From Humulus lupulus (taxonomy: Eukaryota > Streptophyta > Magnoliopsida > Rosales > Cannabaceae): DNA of 64,000 nt. The translations under genes were made by a program, and so were the position numbers. The stretch covers positions 279,010,122-279,074,121 of the forward strand of contig NC_084795.1 of assembly GCF_963169125.1 (NCBI RefSeq). The letters run 5' to 3'. Shown in pieces: positions 12,993 through 23,901 of this stretch (positions are counted from its first letter, which is position 1; each line of letters starts with the position of its first letter). Below the pieces are notes generated by a model. The model was not told where the DNA came from and did no database searches. It saw nothing but the letters and a program-made list of their open reading frames with translations.

Positions 12993-13090
12993 GAGGTAGC
13001 TCAAATGGCAAGGCAAGAGCTTTGTTGTCACAACATCTGTTCCTCATGGGTACCTTCATTCAATTGTTACATTTTTCTTTTTCCCAAATA
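12993..13090 (+). repeat. tRNA-like SINE head remnant (also in copy 2 at 15473)
   Basis: GGTAGCTCAAATGGCAAGGC resembles a Pol III box A as found in tRNA-derived SINEs, and a weak box-B-like stretch (GGGTACCTTCATTC) follows about 45 bp later. The body and tail are not clear and I see no target duplication. The same sequence is present in the duplicate copy at 15473-15560. This is a weak call. Confidence 0.25.
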
Positions 13091-13539
13091 TAAGTTAGGT
13101 AAAAAAAATGGAGTTGAGTTTTTGCTAACATTATAACTAATACAAATGTGAGACTAATGGCATGAGTAGAGAGTTTAGGAGCAAGTTTAAGGCATTAATG
13201 GATAAAATTTGAATTCATGATTTTGTTGTGTGGAAAATACAGAATATTTTAAATCAACATTAGTCCAAACATAAAAAAGATCGTAGTAACTTTAAAATAT
13301 ACTTGAGAATAAAATGAGGAAAACTTGAAACCAACAAAATTATATGATTTGATTTAATTACATTTTGCTCATTTCAATCCCATAAGAAGAAAAAGAAAGT
13401 GAGAGTCACAAATATTTGATTCAATTCTCTCTTTCACCATAACTAATTTGTGTTTACATATTTCTCAATCTCAAAATTAGATTACATTTAACAACAGATA
13501 TTTGAAAAAGAAATTTTTTTAAAAAAAAAATCTTGTCAT

Positions 13540-13908
13540 TTACAAGACTAGCTTTGTAACTTTCTCATCTGAATTCTTCATCTCCTTCATAGTCCTCCAC
13601 AAGTATCTTCCACTGGCCATGTCAACAAAAACCCAGAAGCAATTCTCCACCATCTTAAATGGGACAGATATGATTTTCAATACAAAATTCACATACATGA
13701 AAAAAAAAACACAAAAAATAACAAAAGCAAAACATACCCTTTTGAAACTTGTTTCTTGCCCTTCTTTGGGTGAAGATGTTCCTTCATTTGTCAAGTCTTC
13801 AAAGCCCATTTGAGAAGAAGAAGAAGAAGAAGAACGAGCCGTTTTCCATGCAAAATATGCAGCTAAAACTGCAGAGAAAAACACCAAGAAGAATCTCAAA
13901 GGACACAT
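13540..13908 (-). CDS. Small membrane-anchored plant protein, unknown function (copy 1)
   Basis: Two exons on the minus strand: 13908-13738 (57 codons) and 13653-13540 (37 codons plus stop). An 84-bp GT-AG intron (GTATGT...TTTAAG) separates them, and the product is 94 residues. Residues 4-20 form a hydrophobic N-terminal anchor or signal segment (RFFLVFFSAVLAAYFAWK). A serine run and an acidic linker follow, then a conserved-looking C-terminal module (MVENCFWVFVDMASGRYLWR) rich in Met/Trp and basic residues. The intron happens to be a multiple of three with no stop, so unspliced reading also gives an open 122-codon frame. The duplicate gene has an 85-bp intron that would shift the frame, yet exon 2 is preserved, which supports splicing. 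I do not recognise a function. Confidence 0.75.
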   Translation of the reverse strand: MCPLRFFLVFFSAVLAAYFAWKTARSSSSSSSQMGFEDLTNEGTSSPKEGQETSFKRVCFAFVIFCVFFFMYVNFVLKIISVPFKMVENCFWVFVDMASGRYLWRTMKEMKNSDEKVTKLVL

Positions 13909-14343
13909 TTCTAATTCTATTCTCCTAAAGATTTAACAAAAATAATTCAATTTTTTCTGTACAATCTTGTAAATGAACTACTTTTTTTTGGAAGAAAGAA
14001 AGAAAGAAAAGACAAGTACGAGAAGGGCTGCCTTTGGTTTTCAGATTTATACAAGTAAAAAAATATGAAGGAAGAGAAGAAGCTTCCTTATGAGCTGGTA
14101 GTAATGGTATTTTTGGGATAAAGTCAAACTTTTTAATTTGTCAACGGAGTGCTTCGCCTACTCTGCTGAATTAGTACGTTTTCTTCTCATATTTAATTTT
14201 TTAAATAAAAAAAAAACAAAAATTGGAAGGCTTTGTTTGTTTTTGTGTTTGACATTTATGAAAGTGGAGGACAAGTATCCAAAAAAAAAAAAGGGGAAAA
14301 ATTAGATTTGAAACATTCCTAAATAGATGATATCAACCAACAA

Positions 14344-14598
14344 GGTCCGTGGCAAAATTGTCTATTTTTTTTAAAGTTATTTTACATTAAAATGAGCTCT
14401 CATAATTTAAATAGTTACTTTAAAATTTAGATAAGTGGTCAAAAAATTCAAACAACCGGTCGAAAATTTTAGACAATGGGTCGAAAAATTTAGACAAATG
14501 TTCGAATTTTAGACAGAGGTCATTTTGTAAAAAAATATCAAAAGTAGGTCAGAGTACAAAATCACTTAAAAAAAATGTTATTTTTTACCAATTTCTCT
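14344..14598. mobile_element. Mutator-like MITE, copy A
   Basis: First of four related ~255-280-bp elements. It has inverted ends built on GGCAAAAT / AAAGT-AATTTTGCA and an interior of repeated GTCGAAAAWTTTAGACA units. It lies inside duplication copy 1 and corresponds to copy B at 16820. The left flanking target sequence seen at copy B has been deleted here. Confidence 0.7.
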
Positions 14599-15986
14599 TA
14601 AATTAACCATACTATATTAATCTCTTTTTTATATCCAGCATTGTTTTACGAAAAAATAAATAAACATTAGGCTTAAGTTTTTTTGTTTAAAAAAAATTAT
14701 ATATAAATAATTAGGATTTACATAAAAAATAACTTAAAATTAATAATCGATATGAATATATTTAGTTCAATATAATTAAAGGATTTCATGAAAAATATAA
14801 TTTTTATTTATTTGAATAGTAATTGGTTTACATTGTATGTTTCAAGGATGTTATTCCAACTATATTTTCCAATAAAAGGTGCATTATGCCCTTTTATTGG
14901 AGTTGGCTAGAACAATAAAGTTGAATACGAGGCATTACTTGTGAGAGTGTCATTCGCAATAAAAACTTAAGATTAAAGATTGCTAGAGAGTACCTTAGGG
15001 TGTCCAACACTCTGTAACGTTATTGATATAAGTAAATATCGGGTTTTACATATTTTAATTTAATTAAATTAAAATTAACATATGTGAAACCAGATACTAA
15101 ATTACAACAATGACAATATATCATATCCTAGTGTTCTCTAGAATATCTTATAGCAATGCTCAAAATTTATGGGTCTACAATGATTATCATTATTTTTTTT
15201 TTTATACAAATGCATATTTTATTTATGGGTCTCTAGAATATGATCTGTTCAAACTTCAAATTTTATTTTAGTCTGATCCTCTGCTCTCTTTTGTTTTGCA
15301 ATCTGAATTTGGTACAGATCAGTTGTGCATTACCATATGCTTTTTGGTTTATGGCCTATGTAAAAAGTAGTGAAATATTACAATCACTGCTTGTGAAAAG
15401 TATAAATTTTGAGAATTTACAGAACAAAACAACGAATGGAGTTGAGTTTTTTTTACTAATGAGAGGTAGCTCAAATGGCAAGGCAAGGGATTTGTTGTCA
15501 CAACATCTGTTCCTCATGGGTACCTTCATTCAATTGTTATATTTTTCTTGTTCCCAAATATAAGTTAGGTGAGAAACCTGTATTTTTTTAAAAAAAAAAT
15601 GGAGTTGAGTTTTTGCTAACATTATAACTTGTACAAATGTGAGACTCATGGCATGAGTAGAGAGTTTAGGAGCAAGTTAAGGCATTAATGGATAAAATTT
15701 GAATTCATGATTGTGTTGTGTGGAAAATACAGAATATTTTAAATCAACATTAGTCCAAACATAAAAGAGATCGTAGTAACTTTAAAATATACTTGAGAAT
15801 AAAAGGAGGAAAACTTAAAACCAACAAAATTATATGATTTGATTTAATTACATTTTGCTCATTTCAATCTCATAAGAAGAAAAAGAAAGTGAGAGTCACA
15901 AACATTTGATTCAATTCTCTCTTTCACCATAAGGGTTAATGCAACTAATTTGTGTTTACATATTTCTCAATCTCAAAAATAGTCAT

Positions 15987-16356
15987 TTACAAGACTAGCT
16001 TTGTAATTTTCTCATCTGAATTCTTCATCTCCTTCATATTCCTCCACAAGTATCTTCCACTGGCCATGTCAACGAAAACCCAGAAGCAATTCTCCACCAT
16101 CTGAAATGGGACAAATATGATTTTCAATACAAAATTCACATATATGAAAATAATTAAAACAAAAAATAACAAAAGCAAAACATACCCTTTTGAAACTTGT
16201 TTCTTGCCCTTCTTTGGGTGAAGATGTTCCTTCATTTGTCAAGTCTTCAAAGCCCATTTGAGAAGAAGAAGAAGAAGAAGAACGAGCCGTTTTCCATGCA
16301 AAATATGCAGCTAAAACTGCAGAGAAAAACACCAAGAAGAATCTCAAAGGACACAT
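15987..16356 (-). CDS. Small membrane-anchored plant protein, unknown function (copy 2)
   Basis: Duplicate of the gene at 13540-13908. Exons are 16356-16186 and 16100-15987, with an 85-bp GT-AG intron ending TTTCAG. The predicted product is again 94 residues and differs at two positions, both in exon 2: Thr to Asn in RYLWR(T/N)MKEMK and Val to Ile in DEK(V/I)TKLVL. Exon 1 appears identical in protein. The intron is one base longer than in copy 1 and carries other changes, so retaining it would frameshift the message. Both copies therefore look intact, and the duplication looks young. The serine run is encoded by a GAA-type microsatellite (in-frame TCT/TCC), which is a likely site of length change. 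Confidence 0.75.
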
Positions 16357-16819
16357 TTCTAATTCTATTCTCCTAAAGATTTAATAAAAATAATTCAATT
16401 TTTTCTGTAAAATCTTGTAATTGAACTACTTTTTTTTGGAAGAAAGAAAGAAAGAAAAGACAAGTACGAGAAGGGCTGCCTTTGGTTTTCAGATTTATAT
16501 AAGTAAAAAAATATGAAGGAAGAGAAGAAACTTCTTTATGAGCTGGTAGTAATGGTATTTTTGGGACAAAGTCAAACTTTTTAATTTGTCAACGGAGTGC
16601 TTCGCCTACTCTGCTGAATTAGTACGTTTTCTTCTCATATTTAATTTTTTAAATAAAAAAAATACAAATATTGGAAGGCTTTGTTTGTTTTTGTGTTTGA
16701 CGTTTATGTAAGTGGAGGACAAGTATCCAATAAAAAAAAGGGGGAAAATTAGATTTGAAACATTCCTAAATAGATGATATCAACCAACATTATACTTTCA
16801 ACACCTCAAATTAAATTAA

Positions 16820-17072
16820 GGTCCTTCGCAAAATGGTATGTTTTTTAAAGTTATTTTGCACTAAAATGACATCTTATTATTTAAACAGCTAATTAAAAAT
16901 TTAGATAGGTAGTCGAAAAATTTAAATAATCGGTCAAAAATTTTAGATAGTTGGTCGAAAAATTTAAACAAATGTTTGAATTTTAGACATATGTCATTTT
17001 GCAAAAAATTATCAAAAGTAGGTCAGAATACAAAACCACTTAAAAATTGAGGTTATTTTCACCAATTTCTCT
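16820..17072. mobile_element. Mutator-like MITE, copy B (9-bp target duplication)
   Basis: Starts GGTCCTTCGCAAAATGG and ends CACCAATTTCTC. It is flanked on both sides by TTAAATTAA (9 bp), the target length expected of Mutator-like elements. The interior holds several copies of GTCGAAAAATTTA(A/G)A. It is non-coding, so it would depend on a transposase elsewhere. Confidence 0.75.
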
Positions 17073-17687
17073 TAAATTAACCATACCATATTAATCTCTT
17101 TTTTATATCCAGCATTGTTTTACGAAAAAAAATCAGGCTTAAGCTTTTTTTTAAAAAATAAAATTATATATAAATAATTAGGATTTATATAAAAAATAAC
17201 TTAAAATTAATAATCGATATGAATATATTTAGTTCAATATAATTAAAGGATTTCATGAAAAATATATTTTTTATTTATTTGAATAGTAATTGGTATACAT
17301 TGTATGTTTCAAGGATGTTATTCCAACTATATTTTCCAATAAAAGGTGCACTATGCCCTTTTATTGGAGTTGCCTAGAACAATAAAGTTGAATATGAGGC
17401 ATTACTTGTGAGAGTGTCATTTGCATTAAAATCTTAAGATTAAAGATTGCTAAAGAGTACCTTAGGGTGCCCAACACTATGTAACGCTATCGGTACAAGT
17501 AAATTTCGAGTTTTACATATTTCAATTCAATTCAATTAAAATTAACATATGTGAAACCAGATACTAAATTGCAACAATGATGATATATCATATCTTAGTG
17601 TTCTCTAGAATGTCTTATAGCAATGCTCAAAATTTATGGGTCTACAATGATAATCATTATTTTTTTTTTGTACAAATGCATATTTTT

Positions 17688-17960
17688 TTATCTAAATAAG
17701 GAAAGTAGTAATCCAAAATAAAAGAGGATGAAGAAATATATTTGTATTGAGAACTAAATGAATATAAAGACTACAATGAAAGTAGGTGTCCATGTTAGTC
17801 CAACCGCTATAGACATTATTGTGTGGTTTGATTTATTATTTACTACTTAGGGTTAAATCTAACAATTGCCAATTTATCTAACCTACAAATCAAGTGAATT
17901 GGTTTTGACTTAATGATTGGACAAAAATCAAAGTTTCTCCTTTTCTTATTTTCTCTCTTT

Positions 17961-17998
<38 letters not shown>

Positions 17999-19803
17999 TC
18001 ATGTTGTATTAAGAAAATACTATTAACAACAAAATTGACCTTTTCCTTTTCTTTCACAAATGAACTCCTTAATTTCATGTAGTGCCAAAGTCGAGGTCCT
18101 CACTTAGTTTTTGTTTGGTAAGAAAGATGGAAATAGATAGGGAGAAATTAAGTATGTGATATGGTAAAGTGGAAGAGAATAATATATTTCATTTTTGTTT
18201 AGATGTGTTTTGTATGAAAAGAAAGAAATAAAGATGTAGTCATTTTTATTATTAAAAACTTTAGTCATTTTAATTATTTAATTTTTTTTTTTTTTTTTGT
18301 TATCAATATATTCGGAGGGATTGTTTTTAGCAATCTATAGTCATTTTCTTCAAGCAGTGTCATTTATCTCAATCTTATTTTTTTTTTCTACCATGAGTCA
18401 GATAATTGGACATGGTTTTTTAGGCCTACTTTTGTGCTTCTCCTATTTGGGCTTTCACATTGGGCCTTGACTTTGCTTCTTGATCCATTGGTCATTGGTA
18501 TTTGCTTTCAAATTGGGCTTGGACTTTTTTCTTAGATCCATATTAGTCATCGTCATTCTCACTCCAATATTCTAATAAGTTTTATTATGTTATTTATTTT
18601 ACAAGAAGTATGTGAAAGAGAAAATACTTGAAGTAACATTAATAAGAAAATCTAATTAAGTTCCTATTTTCATTCAAGTACGTAACACAACTTTTAAAAA
18701 GGTATACATCATTTAGATTTACAAAAAAATAAAAAAAAATCTATAACAACGTTAAAGTTATCACGAGTGATTCTCTCTATATAGTGGCACACCTCATATT
18801 CATATTTGTTTCTTCTCTCACAACATCTAGCTAGGTCCCATAGTTGTATACTAGTGCCACAAATGATTTTTGAAAATATGTCTTTAATTAATCTAACTCC
18901 ATTTTCTTAGGACTCTATATTATGATTTTTGGATTTTTCTTTTCTCAATTTTAATAAATTTACTTGAAGTTGCCAATAGGAGGAGAAAAAAAGGATCTTA
19001 AAAGTGAGGAAGCCACCACTACTTTCATGGCCAAGGACAATTCACTTTATTCCGTCAATTTGATCAAATAGATTTTGGGCTAATGAATAAGAATGGAATA
19101 GGAAACTGTATTTTTGACCCCTAGAGATTGGAACTAAGTCATCGAATTAATTTTTCTTTTCTTTCTTTCTTTGCAAAAAGTACTGAGCTATTGGTTGTCT
19201 ATGTTGGTTCCACTTATTTGGAGATAAGGTGCTCTCAAGAACAATAACATATAATTAATAATTATTACCAACAAATAGAAAAGAAAATACATTTTACTTG
19301 TCATCAAATATTAGAATCCTACATGAATATAATACGAGAAACACAATTACCTTAAGCAAGAAAAGTTTATTCTACTTAGTACTAATTAATTTCAAATTGG
19401 AACCTCGAGTATATATTCTAAATTGCATTCTTCTCATAGTTTGTAATATGGTATCAATAACTAATGTTAAACTTTGTTGCACTACATCATTGACTTCTAT
19501 TTGAGATCTCACTTTGTCGTATTAGATTTTTTGACTTGTTTTAGGTGACGTGTACTATACCCACAAATTTTTCAATCCAACTTTGTGATGTTAAAATATA
19601 TCCCATAAAATTCTTGATTTTACGTTGTGGGATTCTCTTAAATATCATGTTCGGTCTTGTTCTATTTAAAACTATTCATTATATCCATAATTTCATACAC
19701 AATTGTGAAGAGGAGTTTTAGAGTCGCACATGGAAGAAATAATATGAGAAACACAACTAATATATGCTTTTATGTAAAAAAAAATGGTCACTACACTTAG
19801 CAC
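17688..19803. other. Intergenic DNA with GA microsatellite
   Basis: No gene recognised. A perfect (GA)n tract occupies about 17965-17994 and a long T tract lies near 18282-18299. The short open frames here have no recognisable protein features. Confidence 0.55.
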
Positions 19804-20012
19804 TAAGGGGGTGTTTGTGAGAATCGGAATTTAAAACACTTTCCATGTTTGATTCAAATTTTTAGAGGGTAAAGTTAATAAATTTCATGGGCTCCACATG
19901 TATTTTAAGGGTAAAGTGAACAATTTTATACACTTAAGCTTAATATTAACCCATCATAAGCCTCTCTACACTTTTCAAATTCACTCAACTACTCAAAACA
20001 AACACTCTTAAT
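19804..20012. mobile_element. Candidate short MITE with GGGTGTTTG / CAAACAC ends
   Basis: The left edge reads AAGGGGGTGTTTGTGAGAAT and the right edge CTCAAAACAAACACTCTTAA, an imperfect inverted pair typical of small hAT or Harbinger derivatives. The possible 3-bp flanks are TAA and TTA, which do not match. The call rests on the ends alone. Confidence 0.35.
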
Positions 20013-20700
20013 TGGCTTAAAGTTAAAACCCCAATTTTATTCTAATGTCTTTTCCTCTTAATTTGTAATATTAAATGGCCAATATATATGTGTGGATATT
20101 TATTGTACTACTCCATACATGATACAAGTAAGTGTAATTGGGACATGACACAAGTAACAATGTGAACAAATTAAGATGTGTAACACACTTGTGATGAGAT
20201 ACCCAAATAATTTATGCCTTGTAATATTCAACCGAATCAATCTTTTCCCTATTCATCTTCAATGAAAAAAAAATCTTTCATTTAGTCCCTAAACTTTAAA
20301 TTGTAGTGGTAAGTGATGTGCCCTTTTAATATTTTTTGGTATCTGATTGAATGGTAATGTGGGGCTGATTTCCATCTTAGCTTTCATTTATTTATCCCTT
20401 TGAAGGCAACTAGCCAAGGAATCGGAAACTTTTGATCCTCCTCATAACTCCATTACCCTTTTATTCATTCCCTTTCTTCCAAAAACAAGACAAATATATA
20501 CATAAAAAGCACTTAATCCTACTGCTATTTTGGAGACTGGAATTATATGTTTGTATTATAAGAGCAATTTCTGATGTGATTAGTATGATTAGCTATTTAT
20601 ATAAAGAGAGACTTTCTTTATAAATATAAGGATAAAGTAACCTCATAAAGTCAACAAAACTAGGAAGATAGTACAATGATACATATTAAAATTTAGAATT
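20013..20700. other. Intergenic DNA, nothing recognised
   Basis: AT-rich DNA. A 63-codon frame at 20432-20623 has no ATG-context or family evidence and is probably chance. Confidence 0.5.
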
Positions 20701-20701
20701 A

Positions 20702-20960
20702 TTACACATTTATAATCTATTTTTTGAAGTCATTTTGCATTCTCGCCTAGTTTTGATAATTTTTTGCAAAATGACCTCTATCTAAAATTTCGACTAAATG
20801 TCTAAAAATTTCGACTAGCTATCTGAATTTTTTGACTAGTTGTTTGAAATTTTTTTACCAGCTATCTGGAGTGTCAGAGGTTATTTTTACAAAAAATTAT
20901 CAAAACTAGGCCAAAGTACATGAATGACTTCAAAAAATAAGTCATTCTGCCAAATAACCC
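20702..20960. mobile_element. Mutator-like MITE, copy C (most nearly palindromic)
   Basis: The left arm (CTATTTTTTGAAGTCATTTT GCATTCTCGCCTAGTTTTGA) is nearly the reverse complement of the right arm (AAAACTAGGCCAAAGTAC ... GACTTCAAAAAATAAG), with ~70-bp arms in all. The middle again contains the TCGACTA/TTTCGAC ladder, here in the opposite orientation to copies A, B and D. The outer left edge is degraded. Confidence 0.65.
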
Positions 20961-21505
20961 TTAAATTAATTATTTATATTTACATTATCTCGATACAAAA
21001 TTTAAATAGTGTTAATTTTGGCACATCCTACATAGTATTTTTTTTCTTCAGAATATAAATTTTTTGAATTAAATTGTGATTTATCAAATTTTGAGTGGGA
21101 AGAAAAACATTTGATTCAATATTTTGTGTCATTTTACACAATTTTTAGCATTGACTAAACTTGATACAATTTTAGCACACTTCTAAATTAATTTGTATGT
21201 ATATAATACTAATATATAACACAACATTACTTATTTAAAACTCTATATTATATAAATTTAAATATAACATTTTTAATCTTTCTAATATTATAAAAGTAAT
21301 ATCTGTCTTAACATTTTTTTTTAATTTTTAGTTAGCTAACTATGAAATCATTATAATATTAAGACTCTTTTTTTTTTTAGTTTTATATAACCAAAGTTTT
21401 CTACCACTTGAATTATAGTTTATTTACAAACTTAGTTTGGTTAAATTGTATTTCTCAATTTTTATCTTCCATAGGTTGTGGTATGGTCATCTTTTTGGAC
21501 ACATC
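20961..21505. other. AT-rich intergenic DNA
   Basis: No gene, RNA or element recognised. Confidence 0.5.
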
Positions 21506-21838
21506 GGTGTATCTTTTTCAATTTTCGGCACATAAATCAGTTGTAACCTAATTTTTTTTATATGATGGTATATATTGTAATTATTTAGGAGATCTTACAA
21601 ATTTTCAAGAAATTCTAAGTAATTTAAAATGTTGAAAATAGAGTTTCAAACAACTTATTTTACACGAATATAAAAAAAAAGCATACGTGCAAAAAGCTAT
21701 ATTTAAAACTAGATTTCGGCACTATAAATTATTTTGAATTTTTTGATAATTTACCAGATATCTTAAATAATTACAATATGCATCATCATATAAAAAAAAT
21801 TGGATTACAACTAATTTATGTATAAAAAAAAGACACCT
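21506..21838. mobile_element. Foldback (snap-back) element, older copy
   Basis: The sequence starts GGTGTATCTTTTTCAATTTT and ends AAAAAAAAGACACC. Long inverted arms include CAGTTGTAACCTAATTTTTT against AAAAAATTGGATTACAACTA and TTGTAATTATTTAGGAGATC against a matching right arm. The arms have many mismatches. The arm sequence is related to the foldback at 23490 (shared TATATTGTA-TATTTA and ACAAATTTTC-AGAAATTCT blocks), so the two belong to one family. It is non-coding. Confidence 0.7.
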
Positions 21839-21881
21839 AAAAAAATAAACATAACACATCTGCTCCATATATATATAATGG

Positions 21882-22161
21882 GGGTCCTTTGGCAAAATGA
21901 CCTATTTTTTAAAGTCATTTTGCACTCTAATCTAGTTTTAATAATTCTTTGCAAAATGAATTCTCATAATTTAGATAGTTAGTCGAAAATTTAGACAGGT
22001 GATCGAAAAATTCAAACAGCCGGTCGAAAATTTTAGATAACTGGTCGAAAAATTTAGACAATTGGTCGAATTTTAAACAGATGTCATTTTGCAAAAAATT
22101 ATCAAAAGTAGGCGAGAGTGCAAAATCACTTAAAAAAAATAAGCAATTTTCACCAATTTTC
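21882..22161. mobile_element. Mutator-like MITE, copy D (near-perfect 9-bp target duplication)
   Basis: Starts GGGTCCTTTGGCAAAATGAC and ends GCAATTTTCACCAATTTTC. Its flanks are ATATAATGG on the left and ATAAAATGG on the right, an 8/9 match. The ~75-bp inverted arms hold AAAGTCATTTTGCACTCT on the left and its counterpart AGAGTGCAAAATCACTT on the right. The interior has four or more GTCGAAAAWTTTAGACA units. This is the best-preserved copy in the window. Confidence 0.78.
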
Positions 22162-23489
22162 ATAAAATGGAAATAATAACCCTTTCCCCCTCACACACAC
22201 TCACACTCAACTTTGAAAGATCTCATATAATGCATATAAGCTATTTAAAAAAAAAAATACTTTAATCCCCAAGAATGTGGAATGGAAAATATTCAAACTT
22301 TAAAACAACCTACCAAAATTGAATTACATGTATATTACCATGCTTCCACCTTATGTTGTCTCCCACCCCAAAATAGCTAGTCAAGAAAGAATTTAGCATG
22401 ATGATGTAATGTTGAGATATTTTAGTGTTGGAATATGTCCATATGCTCACAAATTTTTGGTAACGTAAGTGAATCAACTCATAGACCACCACAAAAGTAG
22501 AATGCATAAACCGTATCTTGCTTAAACATATAATAATAAATATATTTTTATGTCAATTTACAATGGATCGGACATAGTCATCTTCCATAATCAGTCTCGT
22601 TACAAACTGCAGATGCCAAATTTCACTTGTGGAAATATTCTAAAATTTGATGTTTTGATTAACACGCTTACACAAAGATAAAGAAGAAGAGAGAAAAATA
22701 TGTGTTGTTTTAATTTTGTACAATGGAGAAAGGAGATACCATAACCTAACTGTTGACCACTGAAGTGGACAACTATAATTTTAACAAATTACGATAAGTG
22801 TTTATGACTTGCAAAGAGAAATTTCAGGTTATATGCTTAATAATATATTTTATTTTATCTATATGAAAAATTTAATAGACATCCTAAATATATGTCATTT
22901 TGTATTATTTAGACTATACTGCCCCTTTCATTAAACTTACCACTCTCTCTTACATTAATGTACACTCAGAATTAATTTTTGTGTTCTACATAAAATATTT
23001 AAGGCTTTAAATATGCTAAATGTGTAGATCTTGAAAAAATACTAAGATTAAAAAAAATAAACTTAAACGGACATTTAAGCAAAAAGTTATGGCTCACCAA
23101 AATTTTCGTCAAATTTCAGTGCAGAGCATCGATGTACCATCGATTTTGCATCATTTTGGCCAAAAATCAATTTTTTATGATTGCATTTCAAAAGCATCGA
23201 AAAACATCGATTTTGCATCGAAAAAACATCGTTTTGGCAACAAAAAAAAACTAAATTTTCAAGATTGCATCAAATTTGCACAGTTTTGCATCGAATTTTA
23301 CTATTTTCCAAAACAATTGGGACAAAACTACATTAACATATATTTATTAGTTTGTAATGCTTATTAATTCACTCATACTTTCAACATTTTGGACATGCCC
23401 AATCTTTTCTATACAAACCCTAAAACTTTGTTGATAATTATTATAAGAAAAATCTTTACTCGCTTATCAATTTTGATATATATATATAT
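22162..23489. other. Intergenic DNA with CATCGATTTTGCATC clusters
   Basis: No gene recognised. The stretch 23120-23300 repeats the words CATCGAT, TTTTGCATCG and AAACATCG several times, which makes an apparent 92-codon frame at 23089-23367 that I take to be chance. Confidence 0.5.
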
Positions 23490-23901
23490 GGGAATTCTCC
23501 TATAGGAGCTTCACTTTAAGCCCTACCGGTAGGGCTCTCAGTATTTCTTGACCCGTGAATAGTTTTCGGCGTGATTTTTTTTATGACCGTGTATATTGTA
23601 GCTATTTAGAGCATCCTGCAAATTTTTAGAAAATTCTGAATAGTTTACAGTACCGAAAACTAGGTTCAAACATGTTGCACGCGTGACTAATTTTTTTTAT
23701 GCGCGTGGAAAACAACATGTTTGAACCTAGTTTTCGGTACTGTAAACTATTCGAAATTTTCTGAAAATTTGCAGGATGCTCTAAATAGCTACAATATACA
23801 CGATCATAAAAAAAAGTCGCGTCGAAAACTGTTCACGGGTTGAGAAACACTGAGAGCCCTACCGGTAGGGCTTAAAGTGAAACTCCTATAAAAAAATTGT
23901 C
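23490..23901. mobile_element. Large foldback element / hairpin, young copy
   Basis: About 412 bp, almost wholly palindromic. The left arm includes AGCCCTACCGGTAGGGCT near the edge and AACCTAGTTTTCGGTACTG near the centre (as its complement). The right arm returns the same words in reverse order, and only ~35 bp at the centre is unpaired. Arms of ~185 bp match at well over 85% by eye. It sits within a TATATATAT stretch on both sides, consistent with a 9-bp Mutator-type target duplication, though the low complexity prevents proof. Outer ends are GGGAATTCTCCTATAGGAG against CTCCTATAAAAAAATTGTC. It is non-coding. A transcript through it would form a long double-stranded RNA. Confidence 0.88.

Larger units (their letters stand above)
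12765..15220. repeat. Tandem segmental duplication, copy 1
   Basis: Starts at GAATATGATCTGTTC, about 105 bp after the J-domain gene stop, and repeats at a 2471-bp offset in copy 2. Homology is near-identical over the whole unit, coding and non-coding alike, with scattered substitutions and short indels. One clear difference lies near 14340: copy 2 has about 35 extra bases just outside the shared MITE, and copy 1 has lost them. The unit contains one minus-strand gene and one MITE. Confidence 0.93.
15236..17687. repeat. Tandem segmental duplication, copy 2
   Basis: Direct repeat of 12765-15220. Between the copies lies a 15-bp filler, ATTTATGGGTCTCTA, most of which (TTTATGGGTCT) also occurs about 55 bp upstream inside copy 1. 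The filler looks templated. Copy 2 ends in TGCATATTTTTTT before unrelated sequence. Confidence 0.93.

Noticed and set aside
12664..12999. 111-codon plus-strand frame with a hydrophobic stretch, repeated at 15240
   Set aside because: It does not start with ATG, begins just after the J-domain stop codon and is most likely 3' UTR. The repeat copy merely reflects the tandem duplication.
13540..13908. Unspliced 122-residue reading of the small gene
   Set aside because: The duplicate copy's intron is 85 bp and would frameshift, while exon 2 is conserved, so splicing is the better model.
22940..23370. CATCGAT-rich 92-codon frame as a gene
   Set aside because: It is composed of repeated short words and has no protein family likeness or splice context.
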